Shown: positions 20,163 to 29,188 of the stretch, one piece after another
Numbering within the stretch: position 1 is the first letter of the stretch
Layout of the letters: each line of letters starts with the position of its first letter
Origin: a virus
Direction: 5' to 3' (one strand)
Virus record (IMG/VR): IMGVR_UViG_3300020194_000003
Span: 1 to 35,182 of that record
DNA length: 35,182 bases
Program-made: the position numbers and the translations under genes
The notes under the pieces: model-generated
Database searches by the model: none
Told to the model about the DNA's origin: nothing
Seen by the model: only the letters and a program-made list of their open reading frames with translations

Positions 20163-21008
20163 ATGTCTGCTTCTATTACTAATGCTTTTATCACTCAGTT
20201 CGAAGCTGAAGTGCATATGGCATATCAAAGAATGGGTAGTAAGCTAAAAAGCCTAGTGCGTACTGTAAACGGAGTAAGTGGTGAATCTGTAAAATTCCAA
20301 AAAGTTGGAACAGGTGAAGCTACAAGCAAAGCAAGACACGCAGAAGTAGTTGCTATGAACATTTCTCACACAAATGTAACTGCAACTCTAGCTGATTTCT
20401 ATGCGTCTGATTACGTAGACAAACTAGACGAGCTTAAAACCAATATTGACGAAAGATCAGTTGTTGCAAATAATGCAGCATATGCTCTTGGTCGTAAAAC
20501 TGATTCTATCATTACAGATGCTATGAGTTCTGCTACTACACTAGCTAACAATGCTGGTGCTCAAGGTGGTACTGTGGCAACTGACATGAACGTAGATAAG
20601 TTCCAAGAAATGCAAGCGCTTTTCGGAACTAATGATGTTCCTGATGATGGCTCAAGATACTGGGCAATCGGCCCTAATCAATGGTCTAACTTACTTGATG
20701 ATGATCAATGGTCAAGAATGGAATACATTGGATCTAACGAATTACCTTTCTCTGGTATGAATTACACAGCGAAAAAATTCTTAGGTTTCTTAGTATTTGT
20801 ACATTCTGGTCTAGATTCATCTGGCTCTACTGATAGACACACTATTGCATGGCATAAGTCATCAATGGGTCTAGGTGTAGGATCTGAAGTTAGAACTGAA
20901 GTAAACTACATACCTGAAAAGGTATCTCACTTAATGACTTCTTACTTATCTATGGGATCAATTCTAATTGATACTAATGGTATTAGAGTACAGAAGTGTG
21001 CGGAATAG
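20163..21008 (+). CDS. Major capsid protein, 281 aa
   Basis: A HK97-fold-like capsid protein of the small marine podophage type: a helical start (FITQFEAEVHMAYQRMGSKL), a long beta E-loop-like part, DDGSRYWAIGPNQWSNLL in the middle and GVGSEVRTEVNYIPEK near the end. The gene follows the scaffold and has the best ribosome site in the window. Phe, Tyr and Asn codons often end in C, unlike most neighbouring genes, which fits very high expression. It forms the head shell. Confidence 0.93.
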   Translation: MSASITNAFITQFEAEVHMAYQRMGSKLKSLVRTVNGVSGESVKFQKVGTGEATSKARHAEVVAMNISHTNVTATLADFYASDYVDKLDELKTNIDERSVVANNAAYALGRKTDSIITDAMSSATTLANNAGAQGGTVATDMNVDKFQEMQALFGTNDVPDDGSRYWAIGPNQWSNLLDDDQWSRMEYIGSNELPFSGMNYTAKKFLGFLVFVHSGLDSSGSTDRHTIAWHKSSMGLGVGSEVRTEVNYIPEKVSHLMTSYLSMGSILIDTNGIRVQKCAE

Positions 21009-21018
21009 GAGGTAATTA

Positions 21019-21273
21019 ATGGCATACGAAACTTCAAATCCGATTAAGAAGATATCAGGAGCTGGTGCTGGAAACTCACTATGGTTTTATACTGATGGTG
21101 ATGCTAAAGCAGCTGTTGTAGCTTCTGGCTATTTCAATTCTGCTTACAAAGAATTAAGCAAAGGTGATGTTATCCTTTGTTCAATCGGTGTAGGTGGAAC
21201 TCACGAAATGGACGTAATAACAGTTACTTCTGAAACAGGTGCAACTACTGTAACAACAGTAGCTCTTGCATAA
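21019..21273 (+). CDS. Small head-associated protein after the capsid, 84 aa
   Basis: A compact beta-rich protein (AGAGNSLWFYTDGDAKAAV, then GDVILCSIGVGG) preceded by AGGAGG. It is co-transcribed with the capsid gene, shares its C-ending codon habit and is followed by a hairpin, so it is probably made in large amounts, as a decoration protein would be. No direct family proof. Confidence 0.7.
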   Translation: MAYETSNPIKKISGAGAGNSLWFYTDGDAKAAVVASGYFNSAYKELSKGDVILCSIGVGGTHEMDVITVTSETGATTVTTVALA

Positions 21274-21289
21274 GGAGATTAACAACTAT

Positions 21290-21308
21290 GAGGGGGTTTA
21301 TCCCCCTC
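21290..21308 (+). terminator. Hairpin after the capsid pair, possible partial terminator
   Basis: GAGGGGG (21290-21296) pairs with CCCCCTC (21302-21308) around a TTTAT loop. There is no T-run, so it may instead protect the 3' end of capsid mRNA or reduce read-through. Confidence 0.55.
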
Positions 21309-21327
21309 TAGTCAAATAGGAGAAATT

Positions 21328-22098
21328 ATGGCAATAAGTGCAGCAGTAGGTGTAGGTAAAAAAATAGTTGGCAAAGCTATAAGTGCTGCCAAAAAGAAAA
21401 AAAAAGATTTAGAAAATAAAGGTAAAACAATAAAAAAAAGTGCTAAAGAAAATATTTTAAAAGATGCACAAAAAATAAAAGATCCAAGTGGAAAAAAAAT
21501 AAGAGGTAATATTAAAGGTGTAGATGCAATTCCAAATGTTATGGCTGGAGCTGCTGGACAAACAGCAACAAAAGTAAGTGGTAAAGCTATAAATGTTGCA
21601 AAAAATGTAAGTGATAAAACTGTTAAAACTGCTAAAAAAATAAAAGATGATCCAATAGGATCTGCAAAAAAAGCAACAGCAAATTTAATAGGTGATGATA
21701 AAGACGAAGTTATAGGTTTTGGTGTAGGAGCTTTAGCTGCTATGGGAACTGCTGCATTAACAGCTTCATTAACAAAATCTAATGCAAAACCAGAACAAGA
21801 ATTTACACAAGAAAGAAGATCTGATGGTAGATTTGCTACAATATATAAAGGTAAAAATGCAAATGTTGTTGCAAGTGCTAAACAATTATCAACAAAAGAA
21901 ATTGATGATGTAAGAACACAATTAGCAGTATTAGATAGTATTATTGAATCTGATAATCCAAAATCAAGAAGTAAAGAATTTAAACAAACAGTAGGTTATT
22001 TAGCAACAAAATATAAAATATCTAATATTAGTGGAAAAAATTTATCTATTATAATTCCTAATGTAGAAGGTGGAGTACAATTAAGACAAAGAGCTTAA
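21328..22098 (+). CDS. Lys-rich virion-like protein, 256 aa
   Basis: The first 130 residues are extremely rich in Lys and Ala with repeated amphipathic segments (AKNVSDKTVKTAKKIKDD), as in DNA-binding tails. A hydrophobic helix follows at about 132-151 (VIGFGVGALAAMGTAALTA), then a soluble domain. It could be an internal virion protein that touches DNA and a membrane during ejection. It starts after AGGAG and sits between head and tail genes. No family recognised. Confidence 0.6.
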   Translation: MAISAAVGVGKKIVGKAISAAKKKKKDLENKGKTIKKSAKENILKDAQKIKDPSGKKIRGNIKGVDAIPNVMAGAAGQTATKVSGKAINVAKNVSDKTVKTAKKIKDDPIGSAKKATANLIGDDKDEVIGFGVGALAAMGTAALTASLTKSNAKPEQEFTQERRSDGRFATIYKGKNANVVASAKQLSTKEIDDVRTQLAVLDSIIESDNPKSRSKEFKQTVGYLATKYKISNISGKNLSIIIPNVEGGVQLRQRA

Positions 22099-22099
22099 T

Positions 22100-22708
22100 A
22101 TGGCAGTAACTAAAGTAGATATAGCTTCAAGAGCATTAGTAATGATAGGTGCAAATCCTATTGCTTCATTTACTGATGGAACAACAGAAGCTAACGTAAC
22201 TAACACAATATACGAAGAAATTATTGAATCTAGTTTAACTAGACATAATTGGAGATTTGCAACAGGACAACAACAATTATCTTTATTAGCAGATTCTCCT
22301 ACTGGTAGATTTGAATATGCATATCAAATACCAGCTAATCCTGAATGTTTAAAAATATTAGCAGTTACAGTTAATGATGCATTAATACAGTATAATAGAT
22401 ACGAAGATAAAATTTATTTAGATGGTTTTGGATCTCAAAGCACAGTAATTATGGATTATATTTTTAGACAAAGTGAAGATCAATTTCCTCCTCATTTTAG
22501 ATTAGCAATAGAATATAAACTAGCTAGTATTTTTGGTGGATCAGTAGCAAGAGACGCAGCTTTAGTAAGAGAGTTTGATCAACTAAGTGAAAGACAAATG
22601 CTAATAGCTAAAAACACTGACTCACAAGAAACTACTACTAAAACACTTTCTACTGATAGATTTATAACAGAAAGAAGAAGCAGTCGTAGTGGACTTGTGG
22701 TCGGATAA
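22100..22708 (+). CDS. Tail tubular protein A (T7 gp11-like adaptor), 202 aa
   Basis: The start VDIASRALVMIGANPIASF and the middle LTRHNWRFAT are the standard pattern of podovirus gp11-type adaptors, which form a ring below the portal. Length is normal. It is directly coupled by TAATG to the tail tube B gene. Confidence 0.93.
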   Translation: MAVTKVDIASRALVMIGANPIASFTDGTTEANVTNTIYEEIIESSLTRHNWRFATGQQQLSLLADSPTGRFEYAYQIPANPECLKILAVTVNDALIQYNRYEDKIYLDGFGSQSTVIMDYIFRQSEDQFPPHFRLAIEYKLASIFGGSVARDAALVREFDQLSERQMLIAKNTDSQETTTKTLSTDRFITERRSSRSGLVVG

Positions 22709-24927
22709 TGCCTAGAAAAGTAAGACAAGTATATACAAATTTTTCTGCTGGAGAAATTAATAATCTCCTTAATGCAAGAACTGATGCTAAAGCATATTTT
22801 GAAGGTGGTAAACAAGTACGCAACTGGTATTTATTAGATGAAGGTGGAGTAATGCGTAGACCAGCTACTGAGTATATGGCTACAATGCCAGCAGAATGTA
22901 GAATTATTCCATTTATATTTTCTAATGATGAGGTTGCAATATTTGTTTTATCAAATAATAGACTTGATGTTTATTCTAACGCTGGTGCTGTAATACAATC
23001 TAATATAACTTCTAATTGTAATTGGACTACTGCTCAATTATTTGAATTAAATTTTGCACAGTTTGGTGATACTGTTTTTATTACACATAGAGATAATCCT
23101 TCAATTCAAATTAAAAGAACTTCTGCAACTACATTTACTGTATCAGTATTTCAATTTGAAGAAGATGAAGATGTAGTAGTTTCTGGAGCATATAAAACTC
23201 ATGCACCATTTTATAAATATGAAGATCATGATGTTACATTAACAATAAATACTGCTGCAACAGGAACAGGTAGAACAATTACAGCGTCTAGTGGTTTTTT
23301 TACAACAGATTATGTAAATCATTATTTAAAAATAGATGGATCTCAAGTTAAAATAACTGGATATACAAGTGCAACAGAAGTAACAGTAACTGTTATTGAA
23401 GCTATAGCTGGAGGTGTTGGGCCTCATTATGAATGGGAAGAAGAATTAATTTCTATTCGTAGAGGTTATCCTCAAGCTGTTTGTTTTCATGATAATAGGT
23501 TATGGTTTGGAGGAGTAAGGGATAAACCTTCAGCAATTATTGCAAGTGAAATTGGAGGTTATTTTAATTTTGATTTAGGAACTGGATTAGCTAATGAAGC
23601 AATTAATGTATCTATTGCAAGTGGTGAAGTAAATGAAGTAAGGCATTTATTATCTTCTCGTAACTTACAAATATTTACAGATAGTGGTGAATATTATGTA
23701 CCTGTATCATCACAGTCTGCTGCAATTACTCCAGCAAGTATAGCATTTTTAAGACAAACACCTTATGGCTGCAATAGAGCTGCGCCAATACCTTTTGATG
23801 GTGCTTCTTTGTTTAGTCAAAAAAATGGTAAAGCAATTAGAGAATATGTTTTTTCAGATATTGAACAAGCATATAGATCTACAAGTGTATCTGTATTAGC
23901 TTCTCATTTAATTGATAGACCAAAACAATTATCAATGATGACTGGTAATGAAATTAAACCAGAACAATTTGCTTTTTTCTTAAATAGTGGATCTAATGAT
24001 GATGGTAAAATAGCTGTATTTCATTCTATTCGTGATGAAAAAATAGCTGGTTGGACTATGTGGGAAACACAAACTGGAGATAAATATCATAGTATAGCAG
24101 CATTAAATGATCAATTATTTGTTATAGTAAAAAGAGTAGTTCCTTCTGGTACAAAATATTTTTTAGAAAGATATGCAAATGATGATAATATTACTCTTGA
24201 TTGTTCTACTACTACTACTGTATTTCAAAAAGGTACACCTTTAGTAAATGGAGCTAGTCAAACTGGAAACTCATTATCTGTAGATGGTTTTACTTCTGCA
24301 CCAGCTATACAAGAAACTTTTACTATTGCTGGTAATGCAACTAAATATACTATTACTGCTGTTACACAAACTGCTGCTGGATATGATTTAACATTAGATC
24401 AAAACTTAGCAGTTAGTCCTAGTGATAATGCTGTAATAACTATTGTAGAAGGATTTGTTCATACAGTAAATGCAATTTATGAAAACACAGATAAAGTATT
24501 TGCAGTATATGGTAATGGATCTTTAGGTGAATTTACAGTAGATAGTAATAACAGAATAACATTAACTTCTGCTCCTTTTCCAACTGGAACTAGAGTAGGA
24601 TTTAATTTTACTCCTATATTAGAAACAATGCCAATAGATAAAGAAATAGATACAGGCCCATTAACAGGACAACCTAGACGAGTTAATAAAGCTATTGTAG
24701 ATATATCTGGTGGTTTAGATATAACTATGAAAGCACAAGATTTAAATTCAAAAGAGTTAGTAATACAACAAGCTGGTTTTACTGCTGGTACAGATATTAG
24801 TCCAGTTACAGATAAAAAAGAATTTAATTTTTTAGGTTATAGTAAAAATCCTACAATTACTATTAGCCAAAACGATCCTTTACCATTAAAGGTATTAGGA
24901 ATAGCTATGGAGTTACAATTCGCATGA
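22708..24927 (+). CDS. Tail tubular protein B (T7 gp12-like nozzle), 739 aa
   Basis: The start RQVYTNFSAGEINNLLNARTD and GYPQAVCFHDNRLWFGGVRD near residue 255 are hallmarks of gp12-type nozzle proteins. It is a large, beta-rich, Asn/Thr-rich protein. Six copies should make the end of the short tail. Position after adaptor gp11 is conserved. Confidence 0.94.
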   Translation: MPRKVRQVYTNFSAGEINNLLNARTDAKAYFEGGKQVRNWYLLDEGGVMRRPATEYMATMPAECRIIPFIFSNDEVAIFVLSNNRLDVYSNAGAVIQSNITSNCNWTTAQLFELNFAQFGDTVFITHRDNPSIQIKRTSATTFTVSVFQFEEDEDVVVSGAYKTHAPFYKYEDHDVTLTINTAATGTGRTITASSGFFTTDYVNHYLKIDGSQVKITGYTSATEVTVTVIEAIAGGVGPHYEWEEELISIRRGYPQAVCFHDNRLWFGGVRDKPSAIIASEIGGYFNFDLGTGLANEAINVSIASGEVNEVRHLLSSRNLQIFTDSGEYYVPVSSQSAAITPASIAFLRQTPYGCNRAAPIPFDGASLFSQKNGKAIREYVFSDIEQAYRSTSVSVLASHLIDRPKQLSMMTGNEIKPEQFAFFLNSGSNDDGKIAVFHSIRDEKIAGWTMWETQTGDKYHSIAALNDQLFVIVKRVVPSGTKYFLERYANDDNITLDCSTTTTVFQKGTPLVNGASQTGNSLSVDGFTSAPAIQETFTIAGNATKYTITAVTQTAAGYDLTLDQNLAVSPSDNAVITIVEGFVHTVNAIYENTDKVFAVYGNGSLGEFTVDSNNRITLTSAPFPTGTRVGFNFTPILETMPIDKEIDTGPLTGQPRRVNKAIVDISGGLDITMKAQDLNSKELVIQQAGFTAGTDISPVTDKKEFNFLGYSKNPTITISQNDPLPLKVLGIAMELQFA

Positions 24928-25400
24928 GTGCTAACGCTTCTACAATGTTTGCAGCTGCTGCAATAGTTAGTGCAGTAGGTACGGTTGCTAGTGTTCAATC
25001 ACAACGAGCTGCATTGCAAAGAGAAAATTATAGATTAGAAACAGAAAAAAAATTAGCAGCAGTTCAAGCATTAGAAGAAGAAAATGCTAGAAAAGAAATG
25101 TTAAATGATACTATTGCTCAAAATTTAGCATGGCAATCTATAAGTGGATATTCTGATGATAGTAGAAGTTTTTTAAATATAAATCAACAAGCTAAAAATA
25201 AAGCAAATAAAGATATTAGTAACATTAGATTAATGGGAAAAAATATACAAAATAAATATACATCTATGTTGTATGAAAATAAATATAAAGAAAATGATTT
25301 AGTATTTGGTGGATATGTTTCTGCTATTAGTGAGCTTACTACAGGGTATGCTCAATATGATTATTATGGAGATGGTGGAAGTAAAAAAGATATAGGATAG
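24924..25400 (+). CDS. Internal virion protein, T7 gp14-like, 158 aa
   Basis: An Ala-rich hydrophobic N-terminal segment (TMFAAAAIVSAVGTVASV) is followed by a long charged helix and a Tyr-rich end. This is the look of gp14-type ejection proteins, which form the pore in the outer membrane. The ATGA overlap with the nozzle gene and the order before gp15- and gp16-like genes support it. Confidence 0.75.
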   Translation: MSANASTMFAAAAIVSAVGTVASVQSQRAALQRENYRLETEKKLAAVQALEEENARKEMLNDTIAQNLAWQSISGYSDDSRSFLNINQQAKNKANKDISNIRLMGKNIQNKYTSMLYENKYKENDLVFGGYVSAISELTTGYAQYDYYGDGGSKKDIG

Positions 25401-25401
25401 T

Positions 25402-27645
25402 ATGGCATTAACAACAGGTAAAAGACAAGTAACAACTACTGCTTCTTCAGTAGCAAATAGAATGGGTGTAGTACCAGCTTATGCTGGTGATCCAGTTTCT
25501 ACTATTGCAAAAGTTGCAACAGAAAAATTAGATTTTTTTGCTAAACGTCAAGCGTCATTAGAAGAAGCAAAATATAAAGCTGATTTAGAAATAAAAACAT
25601 CTAAGTTTATTAATTTAAAAGCAAGAGAACATTTTAACGATCCAAAAACTTTTACAGCAACAACTGATAGTTATATTGAATCTTTAGTAAATGAAGCTCC
25701 TACAAGATATAAGTCTTGGACTAAAAGCATGATTTCAGGAAAAGCTATTAGAAAAGGTGAAACAATATTTGCTAATAGAATTAAACAAGATCATGATGAT
25801 GCTATTAAATTATTAGAAGAAAGAGCAAGAACTCATAATGAAGAAACTTTAGAAGATTTATTTGATTTAGCTACTGTAAGTCAAGGTGATCCTGAACTTA
25901 AAAAAGATTCTACTTTTACAAATAACATAGATGATTATCATAAAAATGTTTGGTTACCTAAAGTTTCAGAAATGTATAAAAGTCATTTAGAAGTATATAA
26001 TGCAGCATATCCTGAAGATAGAAATAATATGCTTACACCACAAGAATTTTTAAGAACAATGCAAGTTTCTTTTGAACAGTTAAGAGTAAATACAAAAGTT
26101 AAAAATATAATTGATAGTACAATGTTAGAAATAACTGAAATGGGTGGAAATTATCAAATAGGTAATGATAAAATTAAAGAATTAAATTTAAGAATTACAA
26201 AAATGTTAAATGAAGAATATATGAAAAATCCTCAAATAGATGTTTTAGATGGTAAAGCTACTTTAGTAAATACAACTAAAGAAGAAAGAAAACAAATAAT
26301 TTCTAATGCTGAATCATTTATGAAAGGTCATTTAAATGTATATAACAATCAATTAGTTAAATATGAAAGTGAAAAAAAATTAGCAATAGCAGATCAATTA
26401 AATAATGATTTATATAATTTTGTAAATAATCCTGATGATTTTGGAATAATAACTGAATTACAATTAGAAAGAAAAATGATTGATTTAGAATTAGATGATA
26501 ATCAAAAATTAAATTATCGTAATTCTTATTTTGGTGGACAAATGATTAAAGGAAGTATTGATGAAAATTTACAAAATTTTGTTGGAGATACTAGTGGTAT
26601 GAAAATGGACACATTTTCAGGAAGATTATTTACGAGTTTAGATCAAAAAGGATATTTAGAAGCATTAGGTATTAATAATCAAGAAGATTTAAAAAAAATA
26701 ATTATACAACAACATATTAAAAGAATATTTCCAAGTTTAAGAACAATCGAAACAGAAGATGGCCCAAAAAAAATAATAGTGCCAGGTGTTGATAGTATTG
26801 CTGATACTTGGTTAGGAACTGAATCTGTATTTATGCAAGATTCAGAAGGAAATACTGTTTTAGATAAAGATCAAAATGCATTAGCTACTGCTAAATTTAA
26901 TAAAATGGTTGGTTATGCAAAAATGATGGGTGAGCCAATACCACAACTAACAAGTTTTTTTAATGATATAATGAATATTAATGTAAAAAATGAAACTGAT
27001 TTAATAAAGTTAGATAATGCTGCATATATGGTTAATTATTTTTTAGATACAGATGGTTTTGAATTTATGTTCAAAGGTATAGACAATGATGTAAGAGCAA
27101 ATATTTTAAAATTACAAGAATATCATAAATTACGTCATGCTGATTTTGACAGATTAACAAGAGTAGATGTAGCACAAAGTTTTTTTGAAAGTCTTAAACC
27201 TAAAGAATCTACAAGAACTGGACAAATTAAAATAGCTATGGATAATTTTATTAATTATGGAGAAGAAGGTGATGATAGTGCAGATCAAATAAATTTAACA
27301 GAAATAGTAGATGAATATATAAAAAAATATCAAGATAATAGAGTAGCATTTAGTCCTATAGCAATGATACCTATACCAGTTTATACTTCATTAGCTTCTG
27401 GAGAAATGAGGCCACAATTAGGTGATGCAGTTGTTGATAGTATGACAGTAGACGCTAATAAAGTAAGAAAAGTAATAAGACCTTATTTAGATATTTATTT
27501 AACTAATATGTTTCAAGATGAAAGTTATGTTACTAAACAATCAATTGAAAAAAATTTAAACAAAGCAATGAAATTTATAATGGAAGATTTTGCTAATGAT
27601 GGATTTAATTGGAAAGTTTTTAGTGGGAGTAGTTATAATGAGTAA
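25402..27645 (+). CDS. Internal virion protein, T7 gp15-like, 747 aa
   Basis: A large, soluble, mostly helical protein with many charged residues and no clear enzyme motif, located between gp14- and gp16-like genes. Size and place match gp15-type core proteins that form the periplasmic tube during DNA ejection. Assignment rests on order and character, not on motif. Confidence 0.7.
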   Translation: MALTTGKRQVTTTASSVANRMGVVPAYAGDPVSTIAKVATEKLDFFAKRQASLEEAKYKADLEIKTSKFINLKAREHFNDPKTFTATTDSYIESLVNEAPTRYKSWTKSMISGKAIRKGETIFANRIKQDHDDAIKLLEERARTHNEETLEDLFDLATVSQGDPELKKDSTFTNNIDDYHKNVWLPKVSEMYKSHLEVYNAAYPEDRNNMLTPQEFLRTMQVSFEQLRVNTKVKNIIDSTMLEITEMGGNYQIGNDKIKELNLRITKMLNEEYMKNPQIDVLDGKATLVNTTKEERKQIISNAESFMKGHLNVYNNQLVKYESEKKLAIADQLNNDLYNFVNNPDDFGIITELQLERKMIDLELDDNQKLNYRNSYFGGQMIKGSIDENLQNFVGDTSGMKMDTFSGRLFTSLDQKGYLEALGINNQEDLKKIIIQQHIKRIFPSLRTIETEDGPKKIIVPGVDSIADTWLGTESVFMQDSEGNTVLDKDQNALATAKFNKMVGYAKMMGEPIPQLTSFFNDIMNINVKNETDLIKLDNAAYMVNYFLDTDGFEFMFKGIDNDVRANILKLQEYHKLRHADFDRLTRVDVAQSFFESLKPKESTRTGQIKIAMDNFINYGEEGDDSADQINLTEIVDEYIKKYQDNRVAFSPIAMIPIPVYTSLASGEMRPQLGDAVVDSMTVDANKVRKVIRPYLDIYLTNMFQDESYVTKQSIEKNLNKAMKFIMEDFANDGFNWKVFSGSSYNE

Positions 27646-29188
27646 TGTACAACGATATGATTTGTTTGATCATTATGGTAAATTAGGTTTTACTAAAAAA
27701 CAAATACAAGATGATATGATTTTTACTTTGCAAGAAAGAATGGCAAATATGAGTAGTTTGCAAAAAGAAGAATATGGTATTAATGATGATTTTTATAACA
27801 GAACAAACTTATTTGATATGTATGACGCTGGAAGAATAATAGCTACATATGATGATAAGTCTACTGAGCCATATCCTACCTATAATTTAAAAGTTGATTT
27901 TGATGGTGATGGTGTTTTTTCTGTTTTACATAATCCTGATAATACAGCAGTTAATTTTAGACCTGTTATGGGTGGACAATTTGCAGATAAAAAATTTACA
28001 AGAGACGCTTTTTTTAATGAATATTTTAAAAATCAATATGAAACTATGGTATCTGCTATGCCAAGTGATGTTAGAGATTTTTTAACTGTTAATCCTTGGG
28101 CTAATGATTTTCTTCAATCAACTATAACTGGATATTCTAGATTTGCAGAATTTGATAGAGAAGTTACAGAAAAATTTGCAAACTTTATTGATGATTTTTC
28201 TAATCAAGAAAATAGAGTTGGGCCTCCTAGTGTATTTAAAAGAATAGTAAGAAGTGTTTTTGAAAACACAATAGGTTTTGACGCTAATAAAGATAGATTA
28301 GAATATGAAGTACAACAAGCACAAAAAGAATATATTGAACAAACTAAATTAAATAAAGTAAATGAAAATAATTTTATAAGCAATCCTTATTTAGCTCATA
28401 TATATAAAAATGAAGGAGCGTTTAGTGAAACAGTTTATGATCCTATGAATAAAAATAGATCTTATGAACATTTATCAAAAATGGAAAATGGAAAATATGT
28501 TAATGATCCAACAATAGGATTTGGATTATCTTTAAATGATAAATGGGTAACTAATCAATTAATTAATAAAGGATATAATATTGATTTATTATTAAAAGGT
28601 GAACAACAATTAAAAAGATCAGATGGTATGGACATATCAGTTGATTACATGAATATTAAAAAAGATGATTTAGTAAATTTTTTTGGTGAAGATTTAAATA
28701 AACCAGAAAATAGTTATTTAATGTTAGCTTTATTAGATTTAAGTTATTTAAGTGGTTTTAATGTAGATGGAAGTTTTATTGGAGATAGAATGAAATCAGC
28801 AGTAAAAGGTGCTTTAACTGCTAAAACAACAGAAGAAAAATTAGGATATTTAGGAAATTTTGCTTCTTATATTCCTAGTGATTTATTAGATAAACCATCT
28901 GGTGAAATGTTAGATTTTTTAGACCCAGATGTACAAGATGTAAAACCATATATTGGATATGATAATGAAAATCAAACTTATAAAATGTATCCTGAATCTA
29001 CAATAGCACAAGAATTATTTAATGATAGTGCTAGATATATGCAATACAGAGGAAGATTTTTAAATAACTTTGCATTGTTAGAAAAATGGGCGCAAGGTAG
29101 TTCTACTGCAGCACCTTTTCCAAAATATGATGATCAATTACCTTCTTTAAAAGAAGATGACAATATGCCAGTTATAGAAATAAAATAA
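27638..29188 (+). CDS. Virion protein with GH24 (T4 lysozyme-like) domain, 516 aa
   Basis: I choose ATG 27638, which overlaps the previous gene by eight bases. From about residue 250 there is a T4-lysozyme-like signature: Glu259 in KNEGAFSE, Asp268 in VYDPM and Thr292 in DPTIGFGLSL. The E-to-D spacing of nine is the same as in T4 lysozyme (E11, D20); the D-to-T gap is longer. The N-terminal half (1-245) is unassigned. It should open peptidoglycan locally during DNA ejection. Because no separate endolysin is seen, it might also serve in lysis. Confidence 0.82.
   Translation: MSNVQRYDLFDHYGKLGFTKKQIQDDMIFTLQERMANMSSLQKEEYGINDDFYNRTNLFDMYDAGRIIATYDDKSTEPYPTYNLKVDFDGDGVFSVLHNPDNTAVNFRPVMGGQFADKKFTRDAFFNEYFKNQYETMVSAMPSDVRDFLTVNPWANDFLQSTITGYSRFAEFDREVTEKFANFIDDFSNQENRVGPPSVFKRIVRSVFENTIGFDANKDRLEYEVQQAQKEYIEQTKLNKVNENNFISNPYLAHIYKNEGAFSETVYDPMNKNRSYEHLSKMENGKYVNDPTIGFGLSLNDKWVTNQLINKGYNIDLLLKGEQQLKRSDGMDISVDYMNIKKDDLVNFFGEDLNKPENSYLMLALLDLSYLSGFNVDGSFIGDRMKSAVKGALTAKTTEEKLGYLGNFASYIPSDLLDKPSGEMLDFLDPDVQDVKPYIGYDNENQTYKMYPESTIAQELFNDSARYMQYRGRFLNNFALLEKWAQGSSTAAPFPKYDDQLPSLKEDDNMPVIEIK

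Noticed and set aside
21288-21311. Eight-codon frame starting at the capsid-pair hairpin
   Set aside because: It consists only of the hairpin arms and loop and is best explained by the inverted repeat.
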